From Actibacterium ureilyticum (GTDB taxonomy: Bacteria; Pseudomonadota; Alphaproteobacteria; Rhodobacterales; Rhodobacteraceae): DNA of 64,000 nt. The stretch lies in NCBI RefSeq assembly GCF_002285435.1, contig NZ_NSBT01000037.1, forward strand, positions 62,001-126,000. The letters run 5' to 3'. The notes beneath the pieces were generated by a model. It ran no database searches. It was not told the origin of the DNA and saw only the letters and a list, made by a program, of their open reading frames with translations. The stretch's first letter is position 1, and each line of letters starts with the position of its first letter. Shown in pieces: positions 17,046-25,076 of this stretch. Position numbers and translations under genes: made by a program.

Positions 17046-17882
17046 ATGATTTATGGCACAAATTGCTCGGAAGACCTTTCAAGAAGAGCGTTCTTGCTGT
17101 CTGGAACGGCGGCTATTTTAGCCAACAGCAATGCAGCTTATGCGCAGGATGTAGACTTTTCGGGCGTAGTTGCTGAAACGCTTGATGAAGCCGCCTCGGT
17201 CTTAGGGTTTGCCATCAACATAGAGGTCGCCGCCATCGACGCGGAACTGCCAAATTTCGTTGCTGCGGACTATTTCAGTCGGAGAAGTACGTTCCTTCGA
17301 CTGCGAAATGCTGGCATCAATCTAGAAAACTACGATGCCTATGCCTCCGAGCTTTCAGAGCTTGGCCCTTCGATTGCACAAACAGAATTTGATCAAGAGG
17401 CGCTAGGTACTCTCCGGCTAGTCGCAGAGCAATTGGTCGATGAAGGCCTGGAGCTTTTGCCAGAACCTGAATCGGTTGAGCCGATATCCGTTCCATCACT
17501 TCCCCCTGAGCCGGAAGACGACGACAATAATCTAAAGGTTATTATCGATATCCTCGCTGAAGGCTTTGGTATTGGTAACTCTAGCCTTCTGGTGTCTTTT
17601 GTTGAAGATCGACCGGAATTACGAGATGCATTTACCTCCCTCGCACAGTTGATATCTAACCAAGACTGGCAAGCAGTGGCGGAATTGCTTGAAATTATTT
17701 TGAGCGGATCAGTTATCCGAGATTTCGTCAACAGTGTGCTTATTGGTGCCTCGCGAAGAACCAAACGTCGTTTCCTACACGCATTGGCGCTTCGCGCAAT
17801 TCCATTTGTAGGCTGGCTCTATACAATTGCATCCCTGATCATAGCATTCAAAAGCAATTATCATCGTTTTTCGATTGCGTAA
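17046..17882 (+). CDS. Tat-exported hypothetical protein
   Basis: 278 residues from ATG 17046, with GAGGGGG eight bases upstream. The N-terminus has a twin-arginine signal (SRRAFLLSG, then a hydrophobic stretch and AYA-QD near residue 34). The mature part is acidic and helical with a Pro/Glu-rich linker near residues 140-160. A final hydrophobic segment (ALRAIPFVGWLYTIASLIIAF) could anchor it or insert into a membrane. Tat export with a C-terminal hydrophobic hairpin is unusual for an unrelated housekeeping protein. No known domain recognised. Confidence 0.6.
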   Translation: MIYGTNCSEDLSRRAFLLSGTAAILANSNAAYAQDVDFSGVVAETLDEAASVLGFAINIEVAAIDAELPNFVAADYFSRRSTFLRLRNAGINLENYDAYASELSELGPSIAQTEFDQEALGTLRLVAEQLVDEGLELLPEPESVEPISVPSLPPEPEDDDNNLKVIIDILAEGFGIGNSSLLVSFVEDRPELRDAFTSLAQLISNQDWQAVAELLEIILSGSVIRDFVNSVLIGASRRTKRRFLHALALRAIPFVGWLYTIASLIIAFKSNYHRFSIA

Positions 17883-17931
17883 GCATACCTAACTTTGCTA
17901 GCTTATCCTTTTGTTTAGAAAGGGTAAAATT

Positions 17932-18168
17932 ATGGATAAAGGATTGGTCAAAATTTGGGGCGCTGCTACAGCAGTTGGATTGGGTCACTATGGACTTACG
18001 GGGCTTGAAGATGCCCTTGTTTCAATGCAGATCGGCGCAACAGCAATGTTTGGTGCAATTGCTCTCGAAGGCATTAATGGCGTAGGCGAAGCTTTTCAGA
18101 TACGCAAGCAAGAGCGCTCAAACAAAGCCGACCATGACGACCTTCCGCCGCCTAGTCCGGGTCAATAG
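17932..18168 (+). CDS. small hypothetical membrane-associated protein
   Basis: 78 residues from ATG 17932, with AGAAAGGGTAAAATT upstream. Residues about 5-50 are Gly/Ala-rich and moderately hydrophobic (VKIWGAATAVGLGHYGLTG, IGATAMFGAIAL), compatible with one or two weak membrane segments. The tail is charged. It follows the Tat-exported gene by 49 bp and may be co-transcribed. Confidence 0.5.
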   Translation: MDKGLVKIWGAATAVGLGHYGLTGLEDALVSMQIGATAMFGAIALEGINGVGEAFQIRKQERSNKADHDDLPPPSPGQ

Positions 18169-18179
18169 AATTCGGTTGT

Positions 18180-18404
18180 CTAGCCGGGCTCACTGTCATC
18201 ATCATACCAATCATCGCGGTGCGCCGATGGCTTGAACTTCGGCACAAGTACATCGGGCTTCTTCAAGCGTGCATGGGCCAGCCTTATCGTGAGGCGGAGG
18301 GTATCTTCCGCCTTCAACCTGAAATGCTCGCGCAGATCATTGAGAAGATGAGCGTGTTTCTCATCTAAGTTCAGCATGAAGGTTTGTCGTAGTTCTTGTC
18401 GCAT
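18180..18404 (-). CDS. hypothetical protein downstream of the relaxase gene
   Basis: 74 residues (starts MRQELRQTFML), basic N-terminal half and acidic C-terminal tail (DDWYDDDSEPG). The N-terminal part reads like a ribbon-helix-helix or short DNA-binding unit, but the match is weak. It lies on the same strand as the relaxase and mobC genes, 23 bp downstream, so it is probably the last gene of the mob operon. Confidence 0.5.
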   Translation of the reverse strand: MRQELRQTFMLNLDEKHAHLLNDLREHFRLKAEDTLRLTIRLAHARLKKPDVLVPKFKPSAHRDDWYDDDSEPG

Positions 18405-18427
18405 GGGCGACCTCCTTATCGTTTGGG

Positions 18428-19792
18428 TTAAAACTCTCGGCCCCGATCATCGCCGCGCCCTCGGGTGCGTTCGCGTTGCCGTTGGCGCTGGCGATCAGCG
18501 CCCTGACGACTACGCTCGCGCATCTTCGTCTTGGCTTGCTCTTCGCTTTGGGTTCGTTTGGCGAGGCTAGGGATGTAGCCACGCTTCATGGCGACGTAAG
18601 CCGCAATATCCTTTCGGATTTGCATGATTTCCTGGGCGCGGGTCTCGCGCATTTTTCGAACGGCGTCTTGCAGGCGCTGACGCTCATCGAGCTGGCGCGC
18701 CACCAGCTTGTCTTTTTCGGTGCGGTCACGTTGCCATGAGCGCAGGGCTTCCATCTCGTTCTGATCTTTGATCTTTGAAAGCTTGCCCGTAAGGCGGCTC
18801 CAGATACCGCTGAATCCCTTCGGCAGACGCGCTGCACGCGCCAGTTGTTCGCGCTTCTCGCGCTCGGCAATGCGGGCATATTCGGCTTTGCGTTCTTCGC
18901 CGTGATGCGCCTTCATTTGCTGGCGCTTGTGCTCGATAGCAGGCGAGGCGCGCTTATAGCCGTCATCGACCTCTTGAATGTAGGTCTTGAGCGTCTCGGT
19001 CATGCGGCTGGCGATATGGGCTTTGGTGTCTTGAACACTCGGCAGGAAGTCGGCATCTGGGATGCGCTCGCGCACATCCTTGGCCTTCACGCCAGACCAG
19101 CGCGAGAGCGAGAACGTCTCGCCGCGTATATCGACCGCAACCACACCGCGACGATCTCCTTGCGCGAGGAAGAAGCCTTTTTCTTCCAGCGCGGCTTTCA
19201 GGGCATCGGTGCCGTCAGAGTTCTTCCAGCATTCTTGAATAGCCGCCTTGATGAGCTTTGGGTCTTGCTTGGAGCGCTGCGCTTGTTGCCATTCGCTCCG
19301 CGAATAGTTCAGCGGATTGCGCATGGAGCGGTCGATCATGCCCTTCGGCATCTCCCAACCATGCTCAAGGTAGAGGTCGCGCGACACGTCCATGAGCTTT
19401 TGCTTGTAAAAGCTCATGTTCTTCGCCCGCATCTCATCGGTATCGATGCGGCTCCAGACGGCATGGGCATGTCGCCGTCCGTCCTTTTCATGAAAAACCA
19501 GGGCACGGGCATGTTCTTCCAGTTCGAGCTTGCGCTCGATCTGAGAGACAGCTCGCTCGAAATCTTCGCGGCTGACTTGCGCCCCTTCGGGCGGGTTCAG
19601 GCTCATGGAGAACAGGTGCTTCTTGCACTTGGTCTGACCCGCAATGGCATCCAGCTCTTCGAAGGCCTCGTTCAGATCATCGCTGACGAAGCCGCGCATA
19701 TCGTGAAGCTCGACATGCTCGTTATCTCGCATTGAGAGCAGGTAGTTTGCGAGTTGGCGGGCGTTCCCTCGTTCTTTGGCCTTCAGGATCAT
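18428..19792 (-). CDS. relaxase / mobilization nuclease (MobA/VirD2-like)
   Basis: 454 residues. The N-terminal relaxase domain has Tyr17 in the RQLANYLLS region, a histidine at 101 and the metal-binding HxH of RRHAHAVWSRID (108-110). It nicks oriT and pilots the strand in conjugative transfer. The C-terminal third is a long Arg/Gln/Glu-rich helix ending in an RG-rich tail. ATG at 19792 overlaps the mobC-like stop (19789), so the two are coupled. No VirB/VirD4 genes are in the window, so the element looks mobilizable rather than self-transmissible, unless the missing genes lie to the left. Confidence 0.85.
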   Translation of the reverse strand: MILKAKERGNARQLANYLLSMRDNEHVELHDMRGFVSDDLNEAFEELDAIAGQTKCKKHLFSMSLNPPEGAQVSREDFERAVSQIERKLELEEHARALVFHEKDGRRHAHAVWSRIDTDEMRAKNMSFYKQKLMDVSRDLYLEHGWEMPKGMIDRSMRNPLNYSRSEWQQAQRSKQDPKLIKAAIQECWKNSDGTDALKAALEEKGFFLAQGDRRGVVAVDIRGETFSLSRWSGVKAKDVRERIPDADFLPSVQDTKAHIASRMTETLKTYIQEVDDGYKRASPAIEHKRQQMKAHHGEERKAEYARIAEREKREQLARAARLPKGFSGIWSRLTGKLSKIKDQNEMEALRSWQRDRTEKDKLVARQLDERQRLQDAVRKMRETRAQEIMQIRKDIAAYVAMKRGYIPSLAKRTQSEEQAKTKMRERSRQGADRQRQRQRERTRGRGDDRGREF

Positions 19793-20196
19793 GGCTGCCC
19801 TCCTTCTTTGAGGGCACGTATCAGCGCATCGCGCATGTCCTTCACAGCGCGGCAGGCATCTTGAATCTCGGATTCAGTTTCAGGTGTCACGGGCAGAGCG
19901 CCCATGTTCACCGCTTTGGCAAGCTGGTTCAGGTTCTGCGACAGGCGGCTTTTACCGAGATCGCCCAAAGCGCGGCCCACGGCCTGCCCGTTGGCGGAAC
20001 CATTCGACTTGCGTGGGACTCCAGTGCGCGCCTCATCGAACAATACGGCCTTGATGTACGCGCCAAGAGGTTCGCCCGCCGCCATCTTTGTAAGCGTGGA
20101 CTTTTCCTCGAAGCTCAGACGCAGCGAGAAGGGGGCATCCCGTTTCTTGGGGGAGGCAGCTGCTACCGCATTGAAATCACGTTCCGAAATGCTCAT
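19789..20196 (-). CDS. MobC-like relaxosome accessory protein
   Basis: 135 residues from ATG 20196 (a GTG one codon earlier is also possible). It has the MobC layout: FSLRLSFEEKSTLTKMAAGEPLGAYIKAVLFDE, a ribbon-helix-helix-like start, then SRLSQNLNQLAKAVNMGALPV and a helical tail. MobC proteins help open oriT for the relaxase, whose gene overlaps by four bases. GGGGTG lies seven bases before the ATG. Confidence 0.8.
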   Translation of the reverse strand: MSISERDFNAVAAASPKKRDAPFSLRLSFEEKSTLTKMAAGEPLGAYIKAVLFDEARTGVPRKSNGSANGQAVGRALGDLGKSRLSQNLNQLAKAVNMGALPVTPETESEIQDACRAVKDMRDALIRALKEGGQP

Positions 20197-20320
20197 CACC
20201 GCACCCCGGATCGTTGTCTTGGGTTATGGTGTTGGAGTTTTCAATTGCGCGGAGATGGCGCTCCCACTCTTCAAGAACGTCGAACAGAGAGTTCGAACAT
20301 TCTCCTACAGAGCGCGCCAA
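20177..20320 (-). CDS. short ORF ahead of mobC (47 aa), possibly a remnant
   Basis: A 47-codon frame from TTG 20320, with GAGGG four bases upstream; it overlaps the mobC start by 20 bp. The peptide contains SLFDVLEEWERHLRAIENSN, which has strong helical, coding-like character. The frame stays open further upstream to a stop inside the next gene, without an ATG. It may be a real coupled gene or the 3' end of a gene cut at the island border near 20.35 kb. Confidence 0.4.
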   Translation of the reverse strand: MARSVGECSNSLFDVLEEWERHLRAIENSNTITQDNDPGCGDEHFGT

Positions 20321-20363
20321 ATTCCCTCGATCTCTCTTTGGTTGGCCTTGGATCGCGGCGCGT

Positions 20364-21062
20364 TTACCCGGTGCTTTGCCGCTGTGCGTCCTTGATCATG
20401 CCGTCCAGCGTCTTGATCATCTTGTTGTAGAGTTCCAGCCGTTTGATCGCGGGTTTGTTCAGCTTTTCAAACCCCTTGAGCGTACTTTCCAACGAGGTCT
20501 GTATCTGCCGGCCCAGCGGCATCACGCTCAGCTTCAGGTCAAGCCAGACCGGCTCGACCTTGGTCTTGATCAGCGGAAGCCGCATCAATGCGTTCAGACC
20601 CTTGTCCAGCGTGACAAGCTGCGCATTCATCTTCTTCGCGGCGGCCATTTGAGGGATGACCCTGTACCAGGTCTCCATCATCTTGGCGTGCCGCTGCAGA
20701 AGAATGTCGCGCGCGCCGACCATGTTGCCGCGCAATCGCTCCAGATCCTCCAGCGTCGGTTGCGTCCGTATAAGGTTCTTCAGGTCGTTCCAGCTGAAGC
20801 CGGGCAGATCGACGATCAGGCTGCCGTTTCGGGTGGCCGAGGCGAATTGGGCCACATTCGTCGAAATCGTCTTCATCTTGGCGATTTCTTTCTTCAGCGG
20901 GCTGCCCAGTATTGCCGCGCGCAACTCGTCCGCATCGGGTTCCCCCTTGGCCTGGCCCGAAAGGGCCCGGGATGCTTTCGAGATCTTTGAGATCGATTTA
21001 TCAATTTTCTTGTAATAGCTACGATACTTCTTGATCTGAACAAGTATTTTCAATCCGGACAT
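20364..21062 (-). CDS. hypothetical helical protein at the island border
   Basis: 232 residues, basic, helical, without signal peptide. Codon use is GC-rich like the chromosomal genes to its right and unlike the mob genes to its left, so the composition break lies between about 20.2 and 20.36 kb. The N-terminus is Lys-rich (KKYRSYYKKIDKSISKISK). No family recognised. Confidence 0.6.
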   Translation of the reverse strand: MSGLKILVQIKKYRSYYKKIDKSISKISKASRALSGQAKGEPDADELRAAILGSPLKKEIAKMKTISTNVAQFASATRNGSLIVDLPGFSWNDLKNLIRTQPTLEDLERLRGNMVGARDILLQRHAKMMETWYRVIPQMAAAKKMNAQLVTLDKGLNALMRLPLIKTKVEPVWLDLKLSVMPLGRQIQTSLESTLKGFEKLNKPAIKRLELYNKMIKTLDGMIKDAQRQSTG

Positions 21063-21209
21063 ATCAACGCGGCCCCACGCCGGGCCGCCCTTATCTAAAG
21101 AAAAGAATATTGTCCCAGCCTACGCGATAACCGGCGTGATCGCCATGTCTGTCTGAACGCGAATGGGCGCGGCGTTCAGGGTTCTGTCAGGTGGTCTTGT
21201 GGGCCGGTT

Positions 21210-21773
21210 TCAGTCGATCTGAAACGCCGCGGCCAGATGGTCGGGCATGTCGAATTCGGCCAGCGCGCGGGTGCGGGCCTGGGTTGACATCTTGCGGGCG
21301 GTTTTCTGGACGATGTCCAGCACCTTGTCGTCGGGGTGCTTGGCGGCGAAGGGGGCGAAATACCAGGTCAGGAAGGTGAAGCAGATCACATCCTCCAGCG
21401 CCTGTACGTCGGCGTCGCGCTTGATGCCTTCCTTGCGGATCATCCGGCCGACTGTTTCTGCATCGTCAACAGTGTACCCGGCTGTTTCCATGATCTGGCC
21501 CACGCGGGTGGCGTGATGCCGGGCCAGGTCGCGCCGCCAGGTCAGATAGCCGGTGCGCCCCTCGGGGTAGTCGGCGCGTTTCAGCGTCCAGCGCTCGATA
21601 TGCTGGCCGCGCGCGGCGATTTTCAACACGTCCGAGGCATCGGGGAAGAGGTGGTCGACCTGCTGGCTCATCCGCTGGCCGTAAAGCTGCGCCTCGGGCT
21701 GGCCATCGTCCAGGTTCGGATCGGCGGCATTGGCGGCGTCGATGGCGGCAATGGCGGCGGCAAGATCACCCAT
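21210..21773 (-). CDS. DUF4202 domain protein
   Basis: 187 residues from ATG 21773, with AGGGGG about nine bases upstream. The protein matches the DUF4202 pattern: VDHLFPDASDVLKIAARGQHIERW, YLTWRRDLARHHA, a LEDVICFTFLTWYF segment and an ARKMS helix. The conserved His residues suggest a metal-binding helical enzyme like an HD-type protein, but activity is unknown. It lies 27 bp downstream of sqdC on the same strand and may belong to the sqd transcript. An upstream longer start was rejected because its translation is out-of-character Arg/Pro-rich. Confidence 0.75.
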   Translation of the reverse strand: MGDLAAAIAAIDAANAADPNLDDGQPEAQLYGQRMSQQVDHLFPDASDVLKIAARGQHIERWTLKRADYPEGRTGYLTWRRDLARHHATRVGQIMETAGYTVDDAETVGRMIRKEGIKRDADVQALEDVICFTFLTWYFAPFAAKHPDDKVLDIVQKTARKMSTQARTRALAEFDMPDHLAAAFQID

Positions 21774-21799
21774 GGTCGTATCCCCTTGATTTTCCCCGA

Positions 21800-22675
21800 T
21801 CATGGGGCAGGAACGGCGCCGGGTCCAGTCATCAGCGCGGGCAAACTGGACCGCAGGCGCGCCATGCCGCCGGGGCGCCAGCCCAGCGCGTGCATCCGGG
21901 TGCAGTCCATGGCGCTGACGGGGGCGTCGGACCGTGCGGGCAGGGGGTGTGTACACCCGGTCTCCCGCGCCACCAGCGCCAGCAGGTCGTGCCGGTCCAG
22001 CGTGATATCCGACAGGTTATAGGCGCCTGTGGGCGCGTCCCGGGCGATGCGCACCGCCCGGGCCAGGTCATCCCCGTGCAGCTCGGTCCCCCGGCGGGGG
22101 GCGATGGGCTGGCCGGACAGGTAATCCGCGAACAGCCCCGTCCATTTATGCGCCTGACCCGGGCCCGCGGGGCCATAGACCCCGGTGGCGCGCAGGCTGA
22201 TGGGGGTGAAATCGTGGGCGGCGGCATCGGCAAGCCATTGTTCCGCCTGCCATTTCACTTGGCCATAAAGCGTATCGGGTTTCGGCGGCAGATCCTCGGT
22301 CAGGGTCGTGCCGGGCGCATACGCGCCATAGACCGCGCGCGAGGACAGGAAGATCACGCGCGGCACAGCGGCGTCGCGGGCGGCCTGAAACAGCGCGATG
22401 CTGCCGTCCAGATTGGCGCGGGTGAACCCTGCCGGGTCGTCGCCCTCGCCTCCGCGATAGCGGCCCGGGACATGGGCAAAGGCGCAATGGATCAGAACGT
22501 CATGGCCTTTCAGGTCGGGTGTCTCGCCCAAGCCATAGGGCAGATGCGCCGCGGGACCGGCAAAGGCATCGGGTGTGGTGCGCGACAGAAGCGTGACCCG
22601 GTCACCCGCCGCCAGCGCGTCCTGCACAAGAAACCGGCCGACCAGCCCGGTGCCGCCGGTGATGGCGACCCTCAT
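21800..22675 (-). CDS. sqdC: NAD-dependent epimerase/dehydratase family protein, SqdC-like
   Basis: 291 residues from ATG 22675. The Rossmann start MRVAITGGTGLVGRFL and the SDR-type YxxxK (TLYGQVKWQAEQ) are present. It is the last gene of the order sqdB-sqdD-sqdC known from Rhodobacter sphaeroides sulfolipid synthesis. There, loss of SqdC leads to a dihydroxyacetone-linked sulfoquinovose product, suggesting a reductase/epimerase step. The start overlaps the sqdD stop (ATGA). The gene symbol rests on both similarity type and position. Confidence 0.75.
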   Translation of the reverse strand: MRVAITGGTGLVGRFLVQDALAAGDRVTLLSRTTPDAFAGPAAHLPYGLGETPDLKGHDVLIHCAFAHVPGRYRGGEGDDPAGFTRANLDGSIALFQAARDAAVPRVIFLSSRAVYGAYAPGTTLTEDLPPKPDTLYGQVKWQAEQWLADAAAHDFTPISLRATGVYGPAGPGQAHKWTGLFADYLSGQPIAPRRGTELHGDDLARAVRIARDAPTGAYNLSDITLDRHDLLALVARETGCTHPLPARSDAPVSAMDCTRMHALGWRPGGMARLRSSLPALMTGPGAVPAP

Positions 22676-23478
22676 GCCGGGTCGGGCAGGGTGGCCAGCG
22701 CCGGCACCGGCCCATCCCCGGCATAGGCGCGCCACAGCTCGATCAGCGGGCGCAGTTGGTCGGCCTTGGCGTGGTCCTGCCACGGTTTTTCATACTGGAA
22801 ATGCAGCACGTGGATATCGTTCCAGGACCACAGCTCGGGCAGGTTGATCCAGACATATTGCAGCATGTTCATGAACACAGGCAGCCCGTGCCAGTCGGGG
22901 AAGAAATCCTGCAGGAAGGTCTGATCGGTGCGCCGCCAGAACGCGCCGGGCGTGTCGAGCCGCGCCAGCATCGCCTCGAACGTGTCGAGCGACGGCCGGG
23001 CGGTGAAGACGCCGGAATTCATCCGGTGGAAGTCACCCAGCCCCTCGTACACATTCGGTGCGGCGCAGAACTCGGGGTAATCGAACAGCCGGTCGATATT
23101 GCGCAGGACCAGCGTGTCGGCGTCCAGAAACACCACCCGGTCATGCGGCAAAAGCCACAACCGCAGCTTGGCGAAATTGTCGAGCGGCGTGTGAAAGGCG
23201 GGTTTTTCGCCCTTGGTGAAGGGGGCCTCGGCATGCAGCTTGTCGCGCGCGTGGGCGGCGTTGAAAGCGTCCGACGTGGGCAGCAGGTCCACGGGGTGCA
23301 GCGTGGCGCCAAGCGCCTTCAGCGGGGCAAGGGCGGCGGTGCTGACCCCGCCGGTATGCATCACCACGATCTCGGCTGCGGTGCCGCTCATCAACAGCGA
23401 CCGCACCAGCGCCCGCGCGCCCAGCGCGAAATCGTCATTGGTGACGAGCGTTACATAGGCATTTGACGACGTCATCAT
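22672..23478 (-). CDS. sqdD: glycosyltransferase, GT8/glycogenin-like, SqdD-like
   Basis: 268 residues counted from ATG 23478 (23475 and 23490 are alternative in-frame starts). The protein begins with AYVTLVTNDDFALGARALVRSL, has the metal-binding DxD in VVFLDADTLVL and a C-terminal HVLHFQYEKPW histidine segment, typical of GT8. In R. sphaeroides, sqdD encodes the glycosyltransferase-like protein of sulfoquinovosyl diacylglycerol synthesis. It overlaps sqdC by four bases, while 151 bp with strong hairpins separate it from sqdB. Confidence 0.78.
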   Translation of the reverse strand: MMTSSNAYVTLVTNDDFALGARALVRSLLMSGTAAEIVVMHTGGVSTAALAPLKALGATLHPVDLLPTSDAFNAAHARDKLHAEAPFTKGEKPAFHTPLDNFAKLRLWLLPHDRVVFLDADTLVLRNIDRLFDYPEFCAAPNVYEGLGDFHRMNSGVFTARPSLDTFEAMLARLDTPGAFWRRTDQTFLQDFFPDWHGLPVFMNMLQYVWINLPELWSWNDIHVLHFQYEKPWQDHAKADQLRPLIELWRAYAGDGPVPALATLPDPA

Positions 23479-23508
23479 GCGCAGCCCCATCGGAAAGAAG
23501 TGAACAGG

Positions 23509-23591
23509 ATCGCGCCCGGCACCGAGGGTGGGCGTATCGCGCCCGCCCTGGGGGGCGGGGCCGGGCGCGATCCGGGGCTGAAGCCCCGGAT
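23509..23591. repeat. nested hairpins between sqdB and sqdD
   Basis: ATCGCGCCCG (23536-23545) pairs perfectly with CGGGCGCGAT (23562-23571). A second copy of the left arm lies at 23509-23518. A second hairpin, ATCCGGGGC-TGAA-GCCCCGGAT, occupies 23570-23591 and shares its first two bases with the first hairpin. No T run follows on the minus strand, so it may be a processing or stability element or a REP-like repeat. Confidence 0.6.
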
Positions 23592-23629
23592 GGATTGGGT
23601 GCCTGCGGAAAGCAACGCCATGATGCAGG

Positions 23630-24847
23630 CTATGACACGGATTTCAGGCGCTTGCCCTCGGGGTCGGTTTCCACGCGGCCCGCGATATCCTTGGTCCAGG
23701 CGCTGACCGCCGGGACGCGCTTGCGGTCGATCCGGTGGGCGAATTTGCGGGCGACCTCGACCACCTCGTCCAGCAGACCCTCTTCCAATGTGATCGGGTT
23801 CAGGCCCAGCGCCAGGAAATTGTCATTCTTCACGATCAAATCGTTTTCAGCGGCCTCTTTCCGCGGGTTGGGCAGGAACGCGATTTCCGCCCCGGTCATC
23901 TTGGCCACCATCTCGGCCAGGTCGCGCACGCGGTGGGTTTCGGTCATCTGGTTGAAGATCTTCACGCGCGCGCCCGCCGCAGGGGCGTCCGACAGCGCCA
24001 GTTCGACACAGCGCACCGTGTCCTGCAGGTGGATGAAGGCGCGGGTCTGGCCGCCGGTGCCATGCACGGTCAGCGGATATCCGATGGCCGCCTGGATCAG
24101 GAACCGGTTCAGCACCGTGCCGTAATCGCCGTCATAATCGAAGCGGTTGATCAGCTGCGGATGGCGGCGGGTCTGGTCGGTATGGGTGCCCCAGACGATG
24201 CCCTGATGCAGGTCGGTGATCCGCAGCCCGTCATTCTGGGCATAGAACTGGAACAGGATCTGATCCAGCGACTTGGTCATGTGATAGACCGAGCCGGGCC
24301 GCGTGGGATACAGGATCTCTTGCCCCTTCTTGCCGGTGGGCGTGTCGATCTCGACATCCAGATACCCCTCGGGGATCGGCGCGCCCACGCTGGAATAGCC
24401 GTAAACCCCCATCGTGCCCAGATGCACCAGATGCGCGTCGATGCCGGTTTCGACCATCGCCGTCAGCAGGTTATGCGTCGCGTTGACGTTGTTGTTGACG
24501 GTATAGACCTTGTGCCGGTCCGATTTCATCGAATATGGCGCGGCGCGCTGTTCGGCGAAATGCACGATGGCGTCGGGCGCTTCCTCGGCCAGCCACTGGC
24601 GCAGGCGTTCGTATTCCTTGGCCAGATCCAGCAGGTGGAAGCCGATCACCTTGCCGGTTTCCTGTTTCCAGATCCGGCAGCGTTCCTGGATGCTGTCCAT
24701 CGGCGTCAGCGACTGCACGCCCAGTTCGGTGTCGATCCAGCGGCGGCTGAGATTGTCGATGATGTGAACCTCGTGCCCCTGATCGGACAGGTGCAACGCG
24801 GTGGGCCATCCACAGAACCCGTCGCCACCCAGGATTGCAATTTTCAT
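23630..24847 (-). CDS. sqdB: UDP-sulfoquinovose synthase
   Basis: 405 residues. SqdB/SQD1 converts UDP-glucose plus sulfite to UDP-sulfoquinovose, the head-group donor for sulfolipid. The signature MKIAILGGDGFCGWPTALHL binds NAD+, the catalytic pair is in SVYHMTKSLDQ (YxxxK) with the threonine in LGTMGVYGYSS, and ETHRVRDLAEMV and RAFIHLQDTVRC are family segments. Length is as expected. It is the first gene of sqdBDC, with GGAGGAGCAGAA before its ATG. Confidence 0.92.
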   Translation of the reverse strand: MKIAILGGDGFCGWPTALHLSDQGHEVHIIDNLSRRWIDTELGVQSLTPMDSIQERCRIWKQETGKVIGFHLLDLAKEYERLRQWLAEEAPDAIVHFAEQRAAPYSMKSDRHKVYTVNNNVNATHNLLTAMVETGIDAHLVHLGTMGVYGYSSVGAPIPEGYLDVEIDTPTGKKGQEILYPTRPGSVYHMTKSLDQILFQFYAQNDGLRITDLHQGIVWGTHTDQTRRHPQLINRFDYDGDYGTVLNRFLIQAAIGYPLTVHGTGGQTRAFIHLQDTVRCVELALSDAPAAGARVKIFNQMTETHRVRDLAEMVAKMTGAEIAFLPNPRKEAAENDLIVKNDNFLALGLNPITLEEGLLDEVVEVARKFAHRIDRKRVPAVSAWTKDIAGRVETDPEGKRLKSVS

Positions 24848-25024
24848 TTCTGCTCCTCCAGTCGTGCTGTTGTCCGGTCCGGCGTTTGCCCCTCCGGCCT
24901 AAGGGTGGGGCATATGAAAGTCATTTGAAAGTTTTATGTCACCATTCAACCACCGGGGGCGCCAGGTGCGACGCGATGCCCGCCGCAGCGCGCCGATCCG
25001 GGCTTGGCAGGGGCGCTCACATTC

Positions 25025-25039
25025 AATATAGCTTATATT
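25025..25039 (+). promoter_or_regulatory. AT-rich palindrome at the octaheme cytochrome promoter
   Basis: AATATA-GCT-TATATT is a perfect 6-bp inverted repeat in otherwise GC-rich DNA, 38 bp before the ATG at 25077. It probably overlaps a -10 element. Palindromes of this kind are typical operators for ArsR-type regulators that control sulfur oxidation genes in this group; the link is inference. Confidence 0.4.
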
Positions 25040-25076
25040 TGGAAGCGCGCTCTTTCCCGGGGGGAGGAGGGCCGGA

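Noticed and set aside
18845-19735. Long frame antisense to the relaxase gene
   Set aside because: The opposite strand has clear relaxase motifs; the frame is a by-product of codon bias.
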